A stretch of DNA of 30,121 bases, taken from the NCBI GenBank assembly GCA_905221605.1, contig CAJNDS010000070.1, forward strand, positions 210,001 to 240,121, read 5' to 3'. Positions 1-7,029 of this stretch are shown here, in pieces. Position numbers and translations under genes: made by a program. The DNA is from Symbiodinium natans (lineage: Eukaryota; Sar; Dinophyceae; Suessiales; Symbiodiniaceae). Numbering within the stretch: the stretch's first letter is position 1; every line of letters starts with the position of its first letter. The notes under the pieces are model-generated. The model ran no database searches, was not told the origin of the DNA, and saw only the letters and a program-made list of their open reading frames with translations.

Positions 1-87
1 CCTAAACCTCCACTCACCCGAACTGCCCTGTACACGCGGCAATGCTATGATAAACCCTCCAAGCCCTGTAGGTCCCCTGAACCCTGC

Positions 88-139
88 GGGTTTAGGGTTT
101 AGAGTTTAGGGTTTAGGGTTTAGGGTTTAGGGTTTAGGT
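88..139 (+). repeat. Interstitial TTTAGGG telomere-type array
   Basis: About seven TTTAGGG heptamers, one with a substitution (TTTAGAG). In the direction of the minus-strand exon at 168-264 it lies just downstream of that exon's predicted GT donor, so it is probably intronic. Confidence 0.95.
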
Positions 140-167
140 ACTTTCCACTGGGCGCCTGGCCTTTTAC

Positions 168-264
168 CTTTGGCTTGGGCTTGGCCTTGGCCTTCTTCTT
201 GACCTTGGACTTCTTGCCATCAGCTGCCTCCCCGTCATCTAGCGCTTCGAGATTTTGAGGTTTG
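168..264 (-). CDS. Candidate exon, lysine-rich segment of an unrecognised protein
   Basis: The minus strand reads an acidic stretch (LEALDDGEAADG) and then a very basic run (KKSKVKKKAKAKPKPK) that ends exactly at a canonical donor, AAG|GTAAAAG. The acceptor is taken as AAAAAG|CAAACC at 264/265, which is less certain. The basic tract resembles a nuclear-localisation or nucleic-acid-binding tail; that is inference from composition only. No family is recognised. It may belong to the same gene as the minus-strand exons further right, but joining phases were not proved. Confidence 0.55.
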
Positions 265-296
265 CTTTTTGAAGGCTTAGGGAATAATGCTTCAGG

Positions 297-397
297 TTGG
301 GATGTTCCCCCTTATACTAACAGTCCTTAACAGGGATTACAGTGAACCCCATTATAATCTCGATTAAGGACTGTTCGTATCATAGGGAACATCCCAA
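297..397. mobile_element. Inverted-repeat element, copy 1 of a three-copy family (introner/MITE-like)
   Basis: About 100 bp bounded by TTGGGATGTTCCCCCTTATA and its near-reverse complement (GGGAACATCCCAA). The inner part also folds back (ACAGTCCTTAA against TTAAGGACTGT), so nearly the whole element can form one hairpin. Related copies are at 2019-2119 and 11643-11745. It has no coding capacity. Confidence 0.8.
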
Positions 398-399
398 GC

Positions 400-573
400 T
401 TTGGGTCGTAAGGCCGTTCTCGAGCTTGTACGTGCTTGAAGGGATGGTGTTGAGGCTTCCGGGCATTTTTTGCTGTATGGTTTCGGAGCCAAAGAGACAG
501 AGTACCTTGCGCATTACTTCCTTTGGGTTTGGGAAGAGGAATCGACACCAAAAGCCACAGTCAACAACCCGAA
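400..573 (-). CDS. Possible exon, unrecognised protein
   Basis: The minus strand is open across this interval with protein-like composition (segments FPNPKEVMRKVLCLFGSET and PGSLNTIPSSTYKLENGL). It could end at a GC donor that abuts inverted-repeat copy 1, or earlier at AAG|GTACTC. A second minus frame and two plus frames are also open here, so the frame choice is weak. No homology is recognised. Confidence 0.3.
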
Positions 574-968
574 GCCCCCAAACTGGAAAAAAGGGGCCCC
601 TGGGCCTGAGCGGCAGACTTTGTGGCTTGTTAAATTTAAACCTCCTCCCTAAACCCTAAACCTTAAACCAGTGGCTTGAAAAACAGCACACGTCACCTTC
701 AGCCTGAAGAAGCGATGTACCCCAGGGTCTAGGGTTTCAGGTTTAGGGTTTAGGGTTTAGAATTCCCAAGCCAACCCTCCTGTGACTCATCCGAAGGAAT
801 CAAAGAGCCCTTGTTGTTTTTTCATTTCTTTAAGGGGCGTGGGGCTGTTTTTGGAGGGTGGTGGGTCAGGGTTTAGGGCTTAGGACTAGGGCTTGTGCTT
901 GGGGTTCTGTGGGGGTTTAGGGTATTTAGGGCTCCCCCCCCCTCGCACAGAAACCGCAGGCCCAGCGC

Positions 969-1075
969 CTCCGCTGGTTCTTCCTCCTCTGGCTCTGGCT
1001 CCGGCTGTTGCTCCTGCTGCTGCCGCTGCCGCTGCATTCGCTGGTTGAGGCACGTCTTCAGGATGCGAATGGTAC
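969..1075 (-). CDS. Candidate exon, Gln/Glu/Pro-rich segment
   Basis: The minus strand encodes TIRILKTCLNQRMQRQRQQQ followed by an EQQPEPEPEEEEPAE tail. The acceptor fits CTCGAG|GTACC (AG|G, as at other junctions here) and the donor fits GAG|GCGCTG, a GC donor. The composition suggests a charged helix or low-complexity linker. No family is recognised. The plus frame over the same DNA is Ser/Cys-rich and looks like a shadow of the repeats. Confidence 0.5.
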
Positions 1076-1082
1076 CTCGAGG

Positions 1083-1230
1083 GCTACTTAGGTATATAGG
1101 GACTATAAACGATATTTCTCTAAGGGTTCTATAGGGGGAATAAGATTAAGGGTCCCTCTTAGCTCTTCTCATGGCTTTGGGACTATATAAGGTATAATAT
1201 ATCGGTTATATAGGGGAGTAAGATTAGGGT
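1083..1230. repeat. AT-rich element with internal direct repeats
   Basis: Two related segments carry TATAGGGGGAATAAGATTA (near 1131) and TATAGGGGAGTAAGATTA (near 1210), each preceded by TATA-rich sequence (GGTATATAGGGACTATAAAC; GGACTATATAAGGTATAATA). It looks like a non-autonomous repeat or duplicated intron segment. No terminal repeats could be fixed. Confidence 0.45.
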
Positions 1231-1292
1231 TTATAGGGTTTAGGGTTTGGGGTTTAGGGTTTAAGGTTTAGGGTTTAGGGTTTAGGGTTTAA
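1228..1292 (+). repeat. Interstitial TTTAGGG array, degenerate
   Basis: About eight TTTAGGG-type heptamers with variants (TTTGGGG, TTTAAGG). Confidence 0.9.
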
Positions 1293-1525
1293 GGGCCCCT
1301 TCTCGGGCTTCAAGGCTTCTGAGGCTTCCGGCCTTCGAAGAACTTTACATGATGCCAGAAAAATGCCAGGATGCCAGGGACATTAGACAGACCCAAGAGT
1401 GACCTAGGAATAGAAAGCTTGCAAGGGAACCTAAACCCCCAAAAAAGGGAAACAAGGGCCTACCCCCTGGGTCCTGGTCCTAGTAGAGATGAACATCCTG
1501 TTGGCTAGAAATCCTCTTCGGACTC

Positions 1526-1590
1526 CTGCCAAAAGGCCAAAGGATGTCGACTCTCCCAATGTCACGCAGACGCTGTGCCTTTAGAGGGAG
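1526..1590 (-). CDS. Candidate exon, unrecognised protein
   Basis: On the minus strand, acceptor GGGTTACAG|CTCCC is followed by LPLKAQRLRDIGRVDILWPF. Of the three frames only this one stays open. A GA donor (GGCAG|GAGTCC) is the likeliest end; otherwise the frame runs on to TAG near 1481. No family is recognised. Confidence 0.45.
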
Positions 1591-1595
1591 CTGTA

Positions 1596-1712
1596 ACCCT
1601 AAACCCTGATCACCCCAAACCCTTCACCCCTGAAGCCCAAACTTACCTAAACCCTAAACCCTAAACCCAACCCTAAACCCCAAAGCCTAAACCCTAAACC
1701 CCAACCCCCAAA
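1596..1712 (-). repeat. Degenerate CCCTAAA runs
   Basis: Several short CCCTAAA blocks, interrupted and mutated, between the candidate exons at 1526 and 1842. Confidence 0.8.
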
Positions 1713-1841
1713 GTTCTTGAACTGCTGCCGGAATGCCTAATTGCCCGATCGGGCTCTGACCTGGGGGTGTGTTGATAATGCTCCGTTTAGGGTTTAGGCG
1801 TTAATTAGGGCTTAGGGTTTAGGGTTTAGGGTTTTGGGCAC

Positions 1842-2001
1842 CTTTTGTGCCCCCAGAACATTCACCGGGGGCATCATGTCTGTCCGTTCTTGGCGGAAGA
1901 AGAACACCCGCTGATTCTCAGCCGCGGTTGCGCGAATTGGTTGGTTTTGCCAATTCGTGCCCTGCAGTTTTGGCAACCATTCGCCTTCCAGTGGCTTTGG
2001 T
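1842..2001 (-). CDS. Exon of an unrecognised protein (53 codons)
   Basis: One of the best-supported exons of the left third. The minus strand reads PKPLEGEWLPKLQGTNWQNQ, then PIRATAAENQRVFFFRQERT, then DMMPPVNVLGAQK, and ends at a canonical donor AAG|GTGCCC. The acceptor is CAACCAG|A. Composition is mixed and protein-like with two Trp and three consecutive Phe, unlike the flanking repeats. Inverted-repeat copy 2 lies only about 18 bp upstream in the preceding intron. The plus frames over the same DNA are less protein-like. No family is recognised. Confidence 0.65.
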
Positions 2002-2018
2002 CTGGTTGCCCTTACATC

Positions 2019-2119
2019 TTGGGATGTTCCCCCTTATACTAACCGTCCTTCATAGGGATTATAGTAACCCCTACAATAATCCCTATTAAGGACTGTTAGT
2101 ATAAGGGGGTACATCCCAA
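2019..2119. mobile_element. Inverted-repeat element, copy 2 (introner/MITE-like)
   Basis: Starts TTGGGATGTTCCCCCTTATA and ends GGGGGTACATCCCAA, with inner arms (CCGTCCTTCATAGGGATTAT against AATAATCCCTATTAAGGACT). Same size and structure as copy 1. It lies in the presumed intron just upstream of the exon at 1842-2001. Confidence 0.85.
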
Positions 2120-2172
2120 CCCAGAACCCCAGAACCCTTGCTTTTTAAGCATGGACTGAGGCTCTGGCAAGG

Positions 2173-2205
2173 TTTGGGGTTTAGGGTTTAGGGTTTAGGG
2201 TTTAC
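2173..2205 (+). repeat. Short TTTAGGG run
   Basis: About four heptamers next to a possible short minus-strand exon (about 2208-2265, HLLRAASHEFPGSG) that is too weak to list separately. Confidence 0.85.
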
Positions 2206-2595
2206 CCTACAGTTCTACCCGAACCCGGAAACTCGTGGCTGGCAGCTCTGAGAAGGTGCCTAGAAGCAAAAGCCTTCTTTTAAGCACGGACTCAGGAGCA
2301 AAAACCAAAAAAACCTTTTTCCATCTGGGCTGGGTGGGGAATGCCAGAAAAAGCAGCTGCTGGTACAAAAACCCTAAACCCTAAATCCTTTTACGTCCAG
2401 GCCTCGTAACGACTGCCGGGTACTTGAAACCCTAAATCCTAAACCTTGGAACCCAATCTAAATTTCAGGACTTTTGTGCTGTGAGAGACCCAGATGCGAC
2501 CCAAAATGTACATGTGTTTGCAAGATGCCTGGGGGAAGCTTCTTTTAGGAGCTTGAAAATACAAAAAAAAGTAGGTTGTCGGTTTCTTGAGGTAA

Positions 2596-2683
2596 GTTAG
2601 CAGCATCATCAAGGCACACCAGACGCTGAGCTTTGGGCGTGGCTTTCGCTCCTGAAGTTGTTCCTCGGCGTTTGAGTCGTTCG
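2596..2683 (-). CDS. Candidate exon, unrecognised protein
   Basis: The minus strand reads NDSNAEEQLQERKPRPKLSV and then WCALMMLLTYLKK. The same frame stays open to a TAG at about 2437, which would add some 50 residues. The hydrophobic WCALMMLLTYL could be part of a membrane segment. The boundaries given are the conservative part; the acceptor lies in CCCTAAACC repeats and is not certain. No family is recognised. Confidence 0.45.
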
Positions 2684-2745
2684 GTTTAGGGTTTAGGGTT
2701 TAGGGTTTGGGGTTTAGGGTTTGGGGTTTAGGGTTTGGAAATTAG
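2682..2745 (+). repeat. TTTAGGG array with TTTGGGG variants
   Basis: About nine heptamers, alternating TTTAGGG and TTTGGGG. Confidence 0.9.
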
Positions 2746-2994
2746 GGTTTGGGAAAATTCTCAAGAGATGTTGGGATGGTATTTTGCTTAAACAAAACCC
2801 TTTTGGGGCCTTAGGTATAGTATACTCCGTTTTGTCTTGGGGTGCAAAATGGGACGCCGATGCGCATTTAAAAGCAACTCAATAAGGGAGAGCTCCCGAC
2901 AAGGTACTCCACCGGGGGCAAAAGCTAGCAAACCTAGGAACAGAAAGCTGCCCTTCTGGTTTTTTCAAGGGCGTGTAAGGGAACCTAAGACAAG

Positions 2995-3137
2995 GGCCTA
3001 CTCTGGGCCCACGGAAGGCTTCTGTAAGATCCGGGGCTGTGAGTCTATCCAGCAAAGTCTCCCCGAAGCGCCGCTCCAGCGAGGACAGGAAGGTCTCGGC
3101 GCAGCCAGGGCGAAATCCATTTCGGGCGCTTGGAATT
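2995..3137 (-). CDS. Candidate exon, unrecognised protein
   Basis: The minus strand reads GFRPGCAETFLSSLERRFGE and then TLLDRLTAPDLTEAFRG. Helix-like composition with alternating charge makes this frame much more protein-like than the 112-codon plus frame on the same DNA. Both splice ends are uncertain; the frame remains open further left to TGA near 2881. No family is recognised. Confidence 0.5.
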
Positions 3138-3299
3138 TCGGGTTTAGGGGAGGGTTGATAAGGGTGTTTTTTTAAAGCGTTTCGGGTGAATTCAATATGG
3201 GTGTTAGATAGAGAGTTTAGGGTTCAACTCACAGTGTAAGAAATTGCAGATTTACAAGTTTCGAGTTGACAGGAGATTCTCTCAAGCTCAGGGATTTGT

Positions 3300-3394
3300 T
3301 AGGGTTTAGGGTTTAGGGTTTAGGGTTTAGGGTTTAGGGTTTAGGGTTTAGGGTTTAGGGTTTAGGGTTTAGGGTTTAGGGTTTAGGGTTTAGG
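3300..3394 (+). repeat. Perfect TTTAGGG array, about 13.5 copies
   Basis: Uninterrupted heptamers, one of the two longest perfect blocks in the window, with G-quadruplex potential on the plus strand. It is far from any chromosome end visible here. Confidence 0.98.
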
Positions 3395-3748
3395 CGGTGC
3401 AACTCAGTCTGGTGGAGTTAGGGCTTTGTGCCGGAATCTGGTTCATACATTCTTGAGGACCCAGGCCTACCCAAAGTGTGTAGGGTCCTTGAGGGAGGGG
3501 GGTACATGCAGGCTTTAGGGTTCAAGGTTTGTACCTACTCTTAGGCAGCCCCCTAAACCCTAAACCCTAAACCTTAAATCGAAACCCCCTTGTAATCCTG
3601 CAAGCCTGCTACCTCGAGAGCACGTGACCGACTTCGTTGTGGCTTACTCTAGAATGCTCGTAAGAGCCCCTTCTAACACTCCCCGCAAAGAGGTGCTGGG
3701 TAAGCGCTGCAGACCCTGAACCCTAATGCCCTACACCCTAAACAAGAC

Positions 3749-3805
3749 CTGAGATCCCCCGCGCTGATCTTCACTGTTTCAAGATCGGCCTTTGCCGCGA
3801 ACGAC
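3749..3805 (-). CDS. Candidate short exon, unrecognised protein
   Basis: On the minus strand, acceptor CGAAG|GTCG and donor CTCAG|GTCTTG enclose 57 nt reading SFAAKADLETVKISAGDL. Both junctions follow the AG|G and AG|GT pattern seen at better-supported exons. No family is recognised. Confidence 0.5.
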
Positions 3806-4175
3806 CTTCGGCATGCAGGAAGGATTTAGGGCTTTATATAGGCTAGGTTGGACCGAGAAACACCTATAAACTTTGAACCCTAAACCCTCAAAACCTTCAA
3901 AAAAGGAACCAGAAAAATCGTTTAGTGCCCGAGTCGTAGGGGTGTTTTGCCGGGTCGGCTGTAAGTTTTGTTGTTTCGGTTGGGGCTTTAGAGTTTGGGC
4001 CTAGGGCTGCCTTTGGAGCAAAAGAAAGCCGACATTTTTTGTAGGCTATGAATTGCTACAAGGCCCCTTCATACTAGGATGTCCCTGACAACCCTCCGAA
4101 ACAGTATTCCTGAACATGATCATCTTACACCCTGTACAAGTAGGGGAAATACAAAATGTCCCAAAGGCCCCTCCT

Positions 4176-4332
4176 AAACCCTATAAACCCTATAAACCCT
4201 ATAAACCCTATAAACCCTACAAACCCTACAAACCCTACAAACCCTACAAACCCTACAAACCCTATAAACCCTATAAACCCTATAAACCCTATAAACCCTA
4301 TAAACCCTATAAAACCCTAAACCCTAAACCCT
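4176..4332 (-). repeat. Nonameric telomere-variant array (AAACCCTAT/AAACCCTAC)
   Basis: Fifteen perfect 9 bp units in three blocks: four AAACCCTAT (4176-4211), five AAACCCTAC (4212-4256), six AAACCCTAT (4257-4310), then normal AAACCCT heptamers to 4332. The open plus frame through it (repeating Lys-Pro-Tyr) is a by-product of the 9 bp period. Confidence 0.97.
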
Positions 4333-4383
4333 ACAGGGTTCTTGGATTGGTGGGTCCAGAAAAATGTTCAGGGTTCAGGGCTT

Positions 4384-4450
4384 CAGTAGCGCGCGCAGGG
4401 GCCCTGGCTCGGTGTACTTCCAGAGCTTGTGGTCCGTCATGTCTACCACC
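4384..4450 (-). CDS. Exon of an unrecognised protein
   Basis: On the minus strand, acceptor CTCTGCTTAG|GTGGTA is followed in phase 0 by VVDMTDHKLWKYTEPGPLRA and LLK. The donor is not certain (GC or GA donor within CTGAAGCCC). The upstream exon at 4941-5006 ends in phase 0 at CAG|GTGCCG, so the two join in frame across a 490 bp intron (4451-4940) that contains a 13-copy telomeric array. No family is recognised. Confidence 0.6.
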
Positions 4451-4461
4451 TAAGCAGAGAG

Positions 4462-4496
4462 GGGGTTTCGGGTTTAGGGTTTAGGGTTTAGGGTTC
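4462..4496 (+). repeat. Short TTTAGGG run
   Basis: About four heptamers within the presumed intron 4451-4940. Confidence 0.9.
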
Positions 4497-4823
4497 CGGG
4501 TTTTAATATGGATCATGGGCCCTTGGCGGTAACTTAAACTACACGGAGTATATATATATATATAAGCCTACAATCGACCGCCCAAATAGAGGCCCAGGAT
4601 TGCAGTCAAGGGCCCCGTTGCGGCGCCCTGAAGTACAAGGAGTACACCAGAATGGCATAGCCCAAAACGGGGCACATAGCTGAGTCAAGCCCCTAGGGCG
4701 TCATGCACACATCCCTACTTGAAGGCCTTATGGAGCTCAGCGCAGCAAGTAGGTTGTAACCCTAAGCCCTTGAGAACTCCTTATTGAACAATCTTGGGGA
4801 TCCTCCGGTGCATTCCCCCTTTT

Positions 4824-4919
4824 AACCCTAAACCCTAAACCCTAAACCCTAAACCCTAAACCCTAAACCCTAAACCCTAAACCCTAAACCCTAAACCCTA
4901 AACCCTAAACCCTAAACCC
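4824..4919 (-). repeat. Perfect CCCTAAA array, about 13.6 copies
   Basis: Uninterrupted heptamers in the opposite orientation to the array at 3300. It lies inside the presumed intron 4451-4940 of the minus-strand gene, so the transcript would carry TTTAGGG. Confidence 0.98.
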
Positions 4920-4940
4920 AACACGGTTTTCTTGCGGCAC

Positions 4941-5006
4941 CTGGGGATGCTTGAAGACGTAGTGCTGCATGGCCGGCACGCTGAGCGAGATCATCCACCG
5001 GGACAC
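4941..5006 (-). CDS. Exon of an unrecognised protein (22 codons, phase 0)
   Basis: The minus strand reads VSRWMISLSVPAMQHYVFKH PQ between acceptor CCTAAG|GTGTCC and canonical donor CCCCAG|GTGCCG. It is exactly 66 nt and phase 0 at both ends, and joins in frame to the exon at 4384-4450. The donor and the next acceptor share GTG, the same donor-repeat pattern as in the transporter and TMEM69-like genes. No family is recognised. Confidence 0.65.
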
Positions 5007-5007
5007 C

Positions 5008-5119
5008 TTAGGGTTTAGGGTTTTTTAGGGTTTAGGGTTTAGGGTTTAGGGTTTAGGGTTTAGGGTTTAGGGTTTAGGGTTTAGGGTTTGGGGTTTGGGG
5101 TTTGGGGTTTAGGGTTTTT
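5008..5119 (+). repeat. TTTAGGG array, about 15 copies with variants
   Basis: Begins directly at the acceptor of the exon at 4941-5006 (minus strand reads CCCTAAAAAACCCTAAG|G). Mostly perfect, with three TTTGGGG units at the right end. A smaller run sits at 5545-5570. Confidence 0.95.
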
Positions 5120-5700
5120 AAGGCAGGCCTTTCACCTGTTTTGGGGGCCCAAAGGCCTTCTTATTTGGGGTCTTGGGCCCTTTAGGGTGAGGGCTTTTTG
5201 GGTTGAGGGTTTAGGGTTGCGACTTCGGGCTGCTCTCCAAGGGACGTGTAGGTATGGAATGCTACTGCTACCTGCCTCTCACTGCTGTGACGTCTGTCGG
5301 GGGCCATAAACCTTGCAAGGAACAAGCAGCAATCGAGCCGACTCCCCAAAACCACAAGAAGCTGGCTTCTAGGGCTTGGAGGTCCCAGGAGATGGGGCCA
5401 CTTTTGAGGGGGACATTGGGATTCACCCATACTCTCCCCGATTGTCCCTGTGCGACTGCCATGTAACCCAGCCATGAATCCTAAACCCTAGCCTGAACCT
5501 TAAACCCATTCAACCATTCGCTTCAGAATCCCTACGGGGTTTGGGGTTTGGGGTTTAGGGTTTAGGGTTGCTTAAGAACCCCAATAAGGCATACCACAAT
5601 AATCCCTTTCTCGCCCCTACAAGGAAGAATATTGTTTCCATTGTCTGGGGGGGGTTCTTAAGCAAAATCGCAATGTTCGCCTGAACCCTAAACCCGTTGC
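5120..5700. other. Spacer with no firmly supported gene
   Basis: Both strands have 60-100 codon open frames at 5180-5475, three of them overlapping, none with a recognisable domain and none clearly favoured by splice sites. A coding segment may exist on the minus strand here but the frame cannot be chosen by eye. The rest is telomere-variant and low-complexity sequence. Confidence 0.5.
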
Positions 5701-5711
5701 AACGGGCCCCC

Positions 5712-5782
5712 ATCAATGACTCGGCCGTCGGCGGGTCCAGCATAAGCGCGCTGCACCTGAGCAGGGCTTCGGAAGCTTCGAG
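5712..5782 (-). CDS. Candidate exon, unrecognised protein
   Basis: On the minus strand, acceptor ACCCCAG|CTCGAA is followed by LEASEALLRCSALMLDPPTA and ESLMG. The 3' end could be GCCGA|GTCATT, GGG|GCCCGT or a GT a little further on. Composition is strongly protein-like and unlike the flanking repeats. No family is recognised. Confidence 0.5.
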
Positions 5783-5785
5783 CTG

Positions 5786-5840
5786 GGGTTTAGGGTTTAG
5801 GGTTTAGGGTTTAGGGTTTAGGGTTTAGGGTTTAGGGCTT
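5786..5840 (+). repeat. TTTAGGG array, about 7.5 copies
   Basis: Perfect heptamers directly upstream (in minus-strand sense) of the exon acceptor at 5783. Smaller runs lie at 5977-6010, 6147-6206 and 6864-6899. Confidence 0.97.
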
Positions 5841-6491
5841 AAAATAAGGGGTAGGATTCCCTTACCCCCCATCCAAAACCCCCAGCTAAGCTGACTCTCG
5901 ACACTTTGTAGGACCGCGGCTATGAGCCTTGAAGACTAAGGACGTCAGGGGTTGGGGATTTAGGCTCGAGTTAGGGTTTAGGGTTTAGCGTTTAGGGTTT
6001 AGGGTTTAGGCCCTAAAACCCCAAACCCTAAAGCGGCAGAGCCGAATTGCGCACCAGTGCCGCTGCCTTCGAAGCTACGGGCACGGTGCAAGCGGACTCG
6101 TAGGCCCAGAAAGGAGTGACTGCTAAAGAAGCTCAAGCCCCGAAAAAAACCCTAAACCCTAAACCCTAAACCCTAACCCCTAGACCCTAAACCCTAAACC
6201 CTAAATCGAATCACCAAAGCCCTGCCCTTTTCTTAGCTTGTAGGGAGTCATCGGGTCTTCTCCAAAACCCCAAAACCACAAGCCCCACCCTTTCTTAGGC
6301 CTGTAGGGGCTTAGCAGGTCTTCTCATCTTGCGAACTTACGACCCCCTTAGCTGATCCGAAGATAATTCTTAGCGGTTCTGGGCCCGGTACTGCGTGGCC
6401 CGCGGCTGCAATGGCAGCCTTGGACAACTAGGGGACAGGTTCGCCGGGACGCGAAATAATGGTCACTTGTGGGGTCCCTATTACAAGGCGG

Positions 6492-6518
6492 CACACACAC
6501 ACACACACACACACACAC
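6492..6518. repeat. CA dinucleotide microsatellite
   Basis: About 13 CA units; the open frames on both strands here are repeat artefacts. Confidence 0.95.
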
Positions 6519-6629
6519 CCCGAACGTGTGCTGGACCACCAATAGCACCCTTCTTCTTGCAGCTCGGTGCACCGGCGCTTCGCGGCCGGGTGCTTTTACA
6601 AGGCCGGCGAACCTCGGTGCGCAGAGTTC

Positions 6630-6772
6630 ACTTGGAGGTTCATGGCACTTATTAACCAATGATAACTGGACTTATAACCCACTTATGAGCCCCTCAAGTG
6701 CCCCAATATGGTTATAATTTGGGTTATAAGTACAGTACCAGCTGGGTTAATAAGTACCCTGATCCTCCAAGT
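6630..6772. mobile_element. 143 bp element with 28 bp terminal inverted repeats
   Basis: The left end ACTTGGAGG-TTCATGGC-ACTTATTAACC matches the reverse complement of the right end (ACTTGGAGG-ATCAGGGT-ACTTATTAACC) at 24 of 28 bases. Inner arms GGACTTATAACCCA and TGGGTTATAAGTAC also pair. No coding capacity, so it is a MITE-like or introner-like non-autonomous element, unrelated in sequence to the GGGATGTTCCC family. Confidence 0.8.
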
Positions 6773-7029
6773 AGGGTTTGTTTCAACATGGCACGCTGGA
6801 TGTGAAATCCCCCAGCAAATGTGGAAAGCAAACTCCACGTGCCTCGCCTCGAGCCCACAGCCCGGTTTAGGGTTTAGGGATTAGGGTTTAGGGTTTAGCA
6901 TTCCGACTCTCACAGCTAGCGCACGCGCAGGACATCCAAATCTTGAAGAAGATAGTGACACATTGGTCATATGGCTGATACTAGCGAAACAGGGTTCTTC
7001 CCATGTTTCCTACTTTCCCACCTTCGCCT

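Larger units (their letters stand above)
6200..7029. other. Spacer downstream of the TMEM69-like gene
   Basis: Contains a CA microsatellite (6492-6518), an inverted-repeat element (6630-6772), a short TTTAGGG run (6864-6899) and a possible minus-strand exon near 6360-6430 (LSKAAIAAAGHAVPGPEPLR after CCTAG). Otherwise nothing recognisable. The part next to 7030 is the presumed 3' UTR of the TMEM69-like gene. Confidence 0.5.

Noticed and set aside
1-139. True chromosome end at the left edge
   Set aside because: The repeat block is short and interrupted, many longer blocks lie further inside, and non-telomeric sequence lies outside it.
2837-3175. 112-codon plus-strand frame
   Set aside because: The minus strand over the same bases gives a more protein-like helix (CAETFLSSLERRFGETLLD), and all better-supported coding is on the minus strand.
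4116-4484. 122-codon frame with a repeated Lys-Pro-Tyr peptide
   Set aside because: Created by the 9 bp AAACCCTAT/C repeat, which is a multiple of three and so stays open in one frame.
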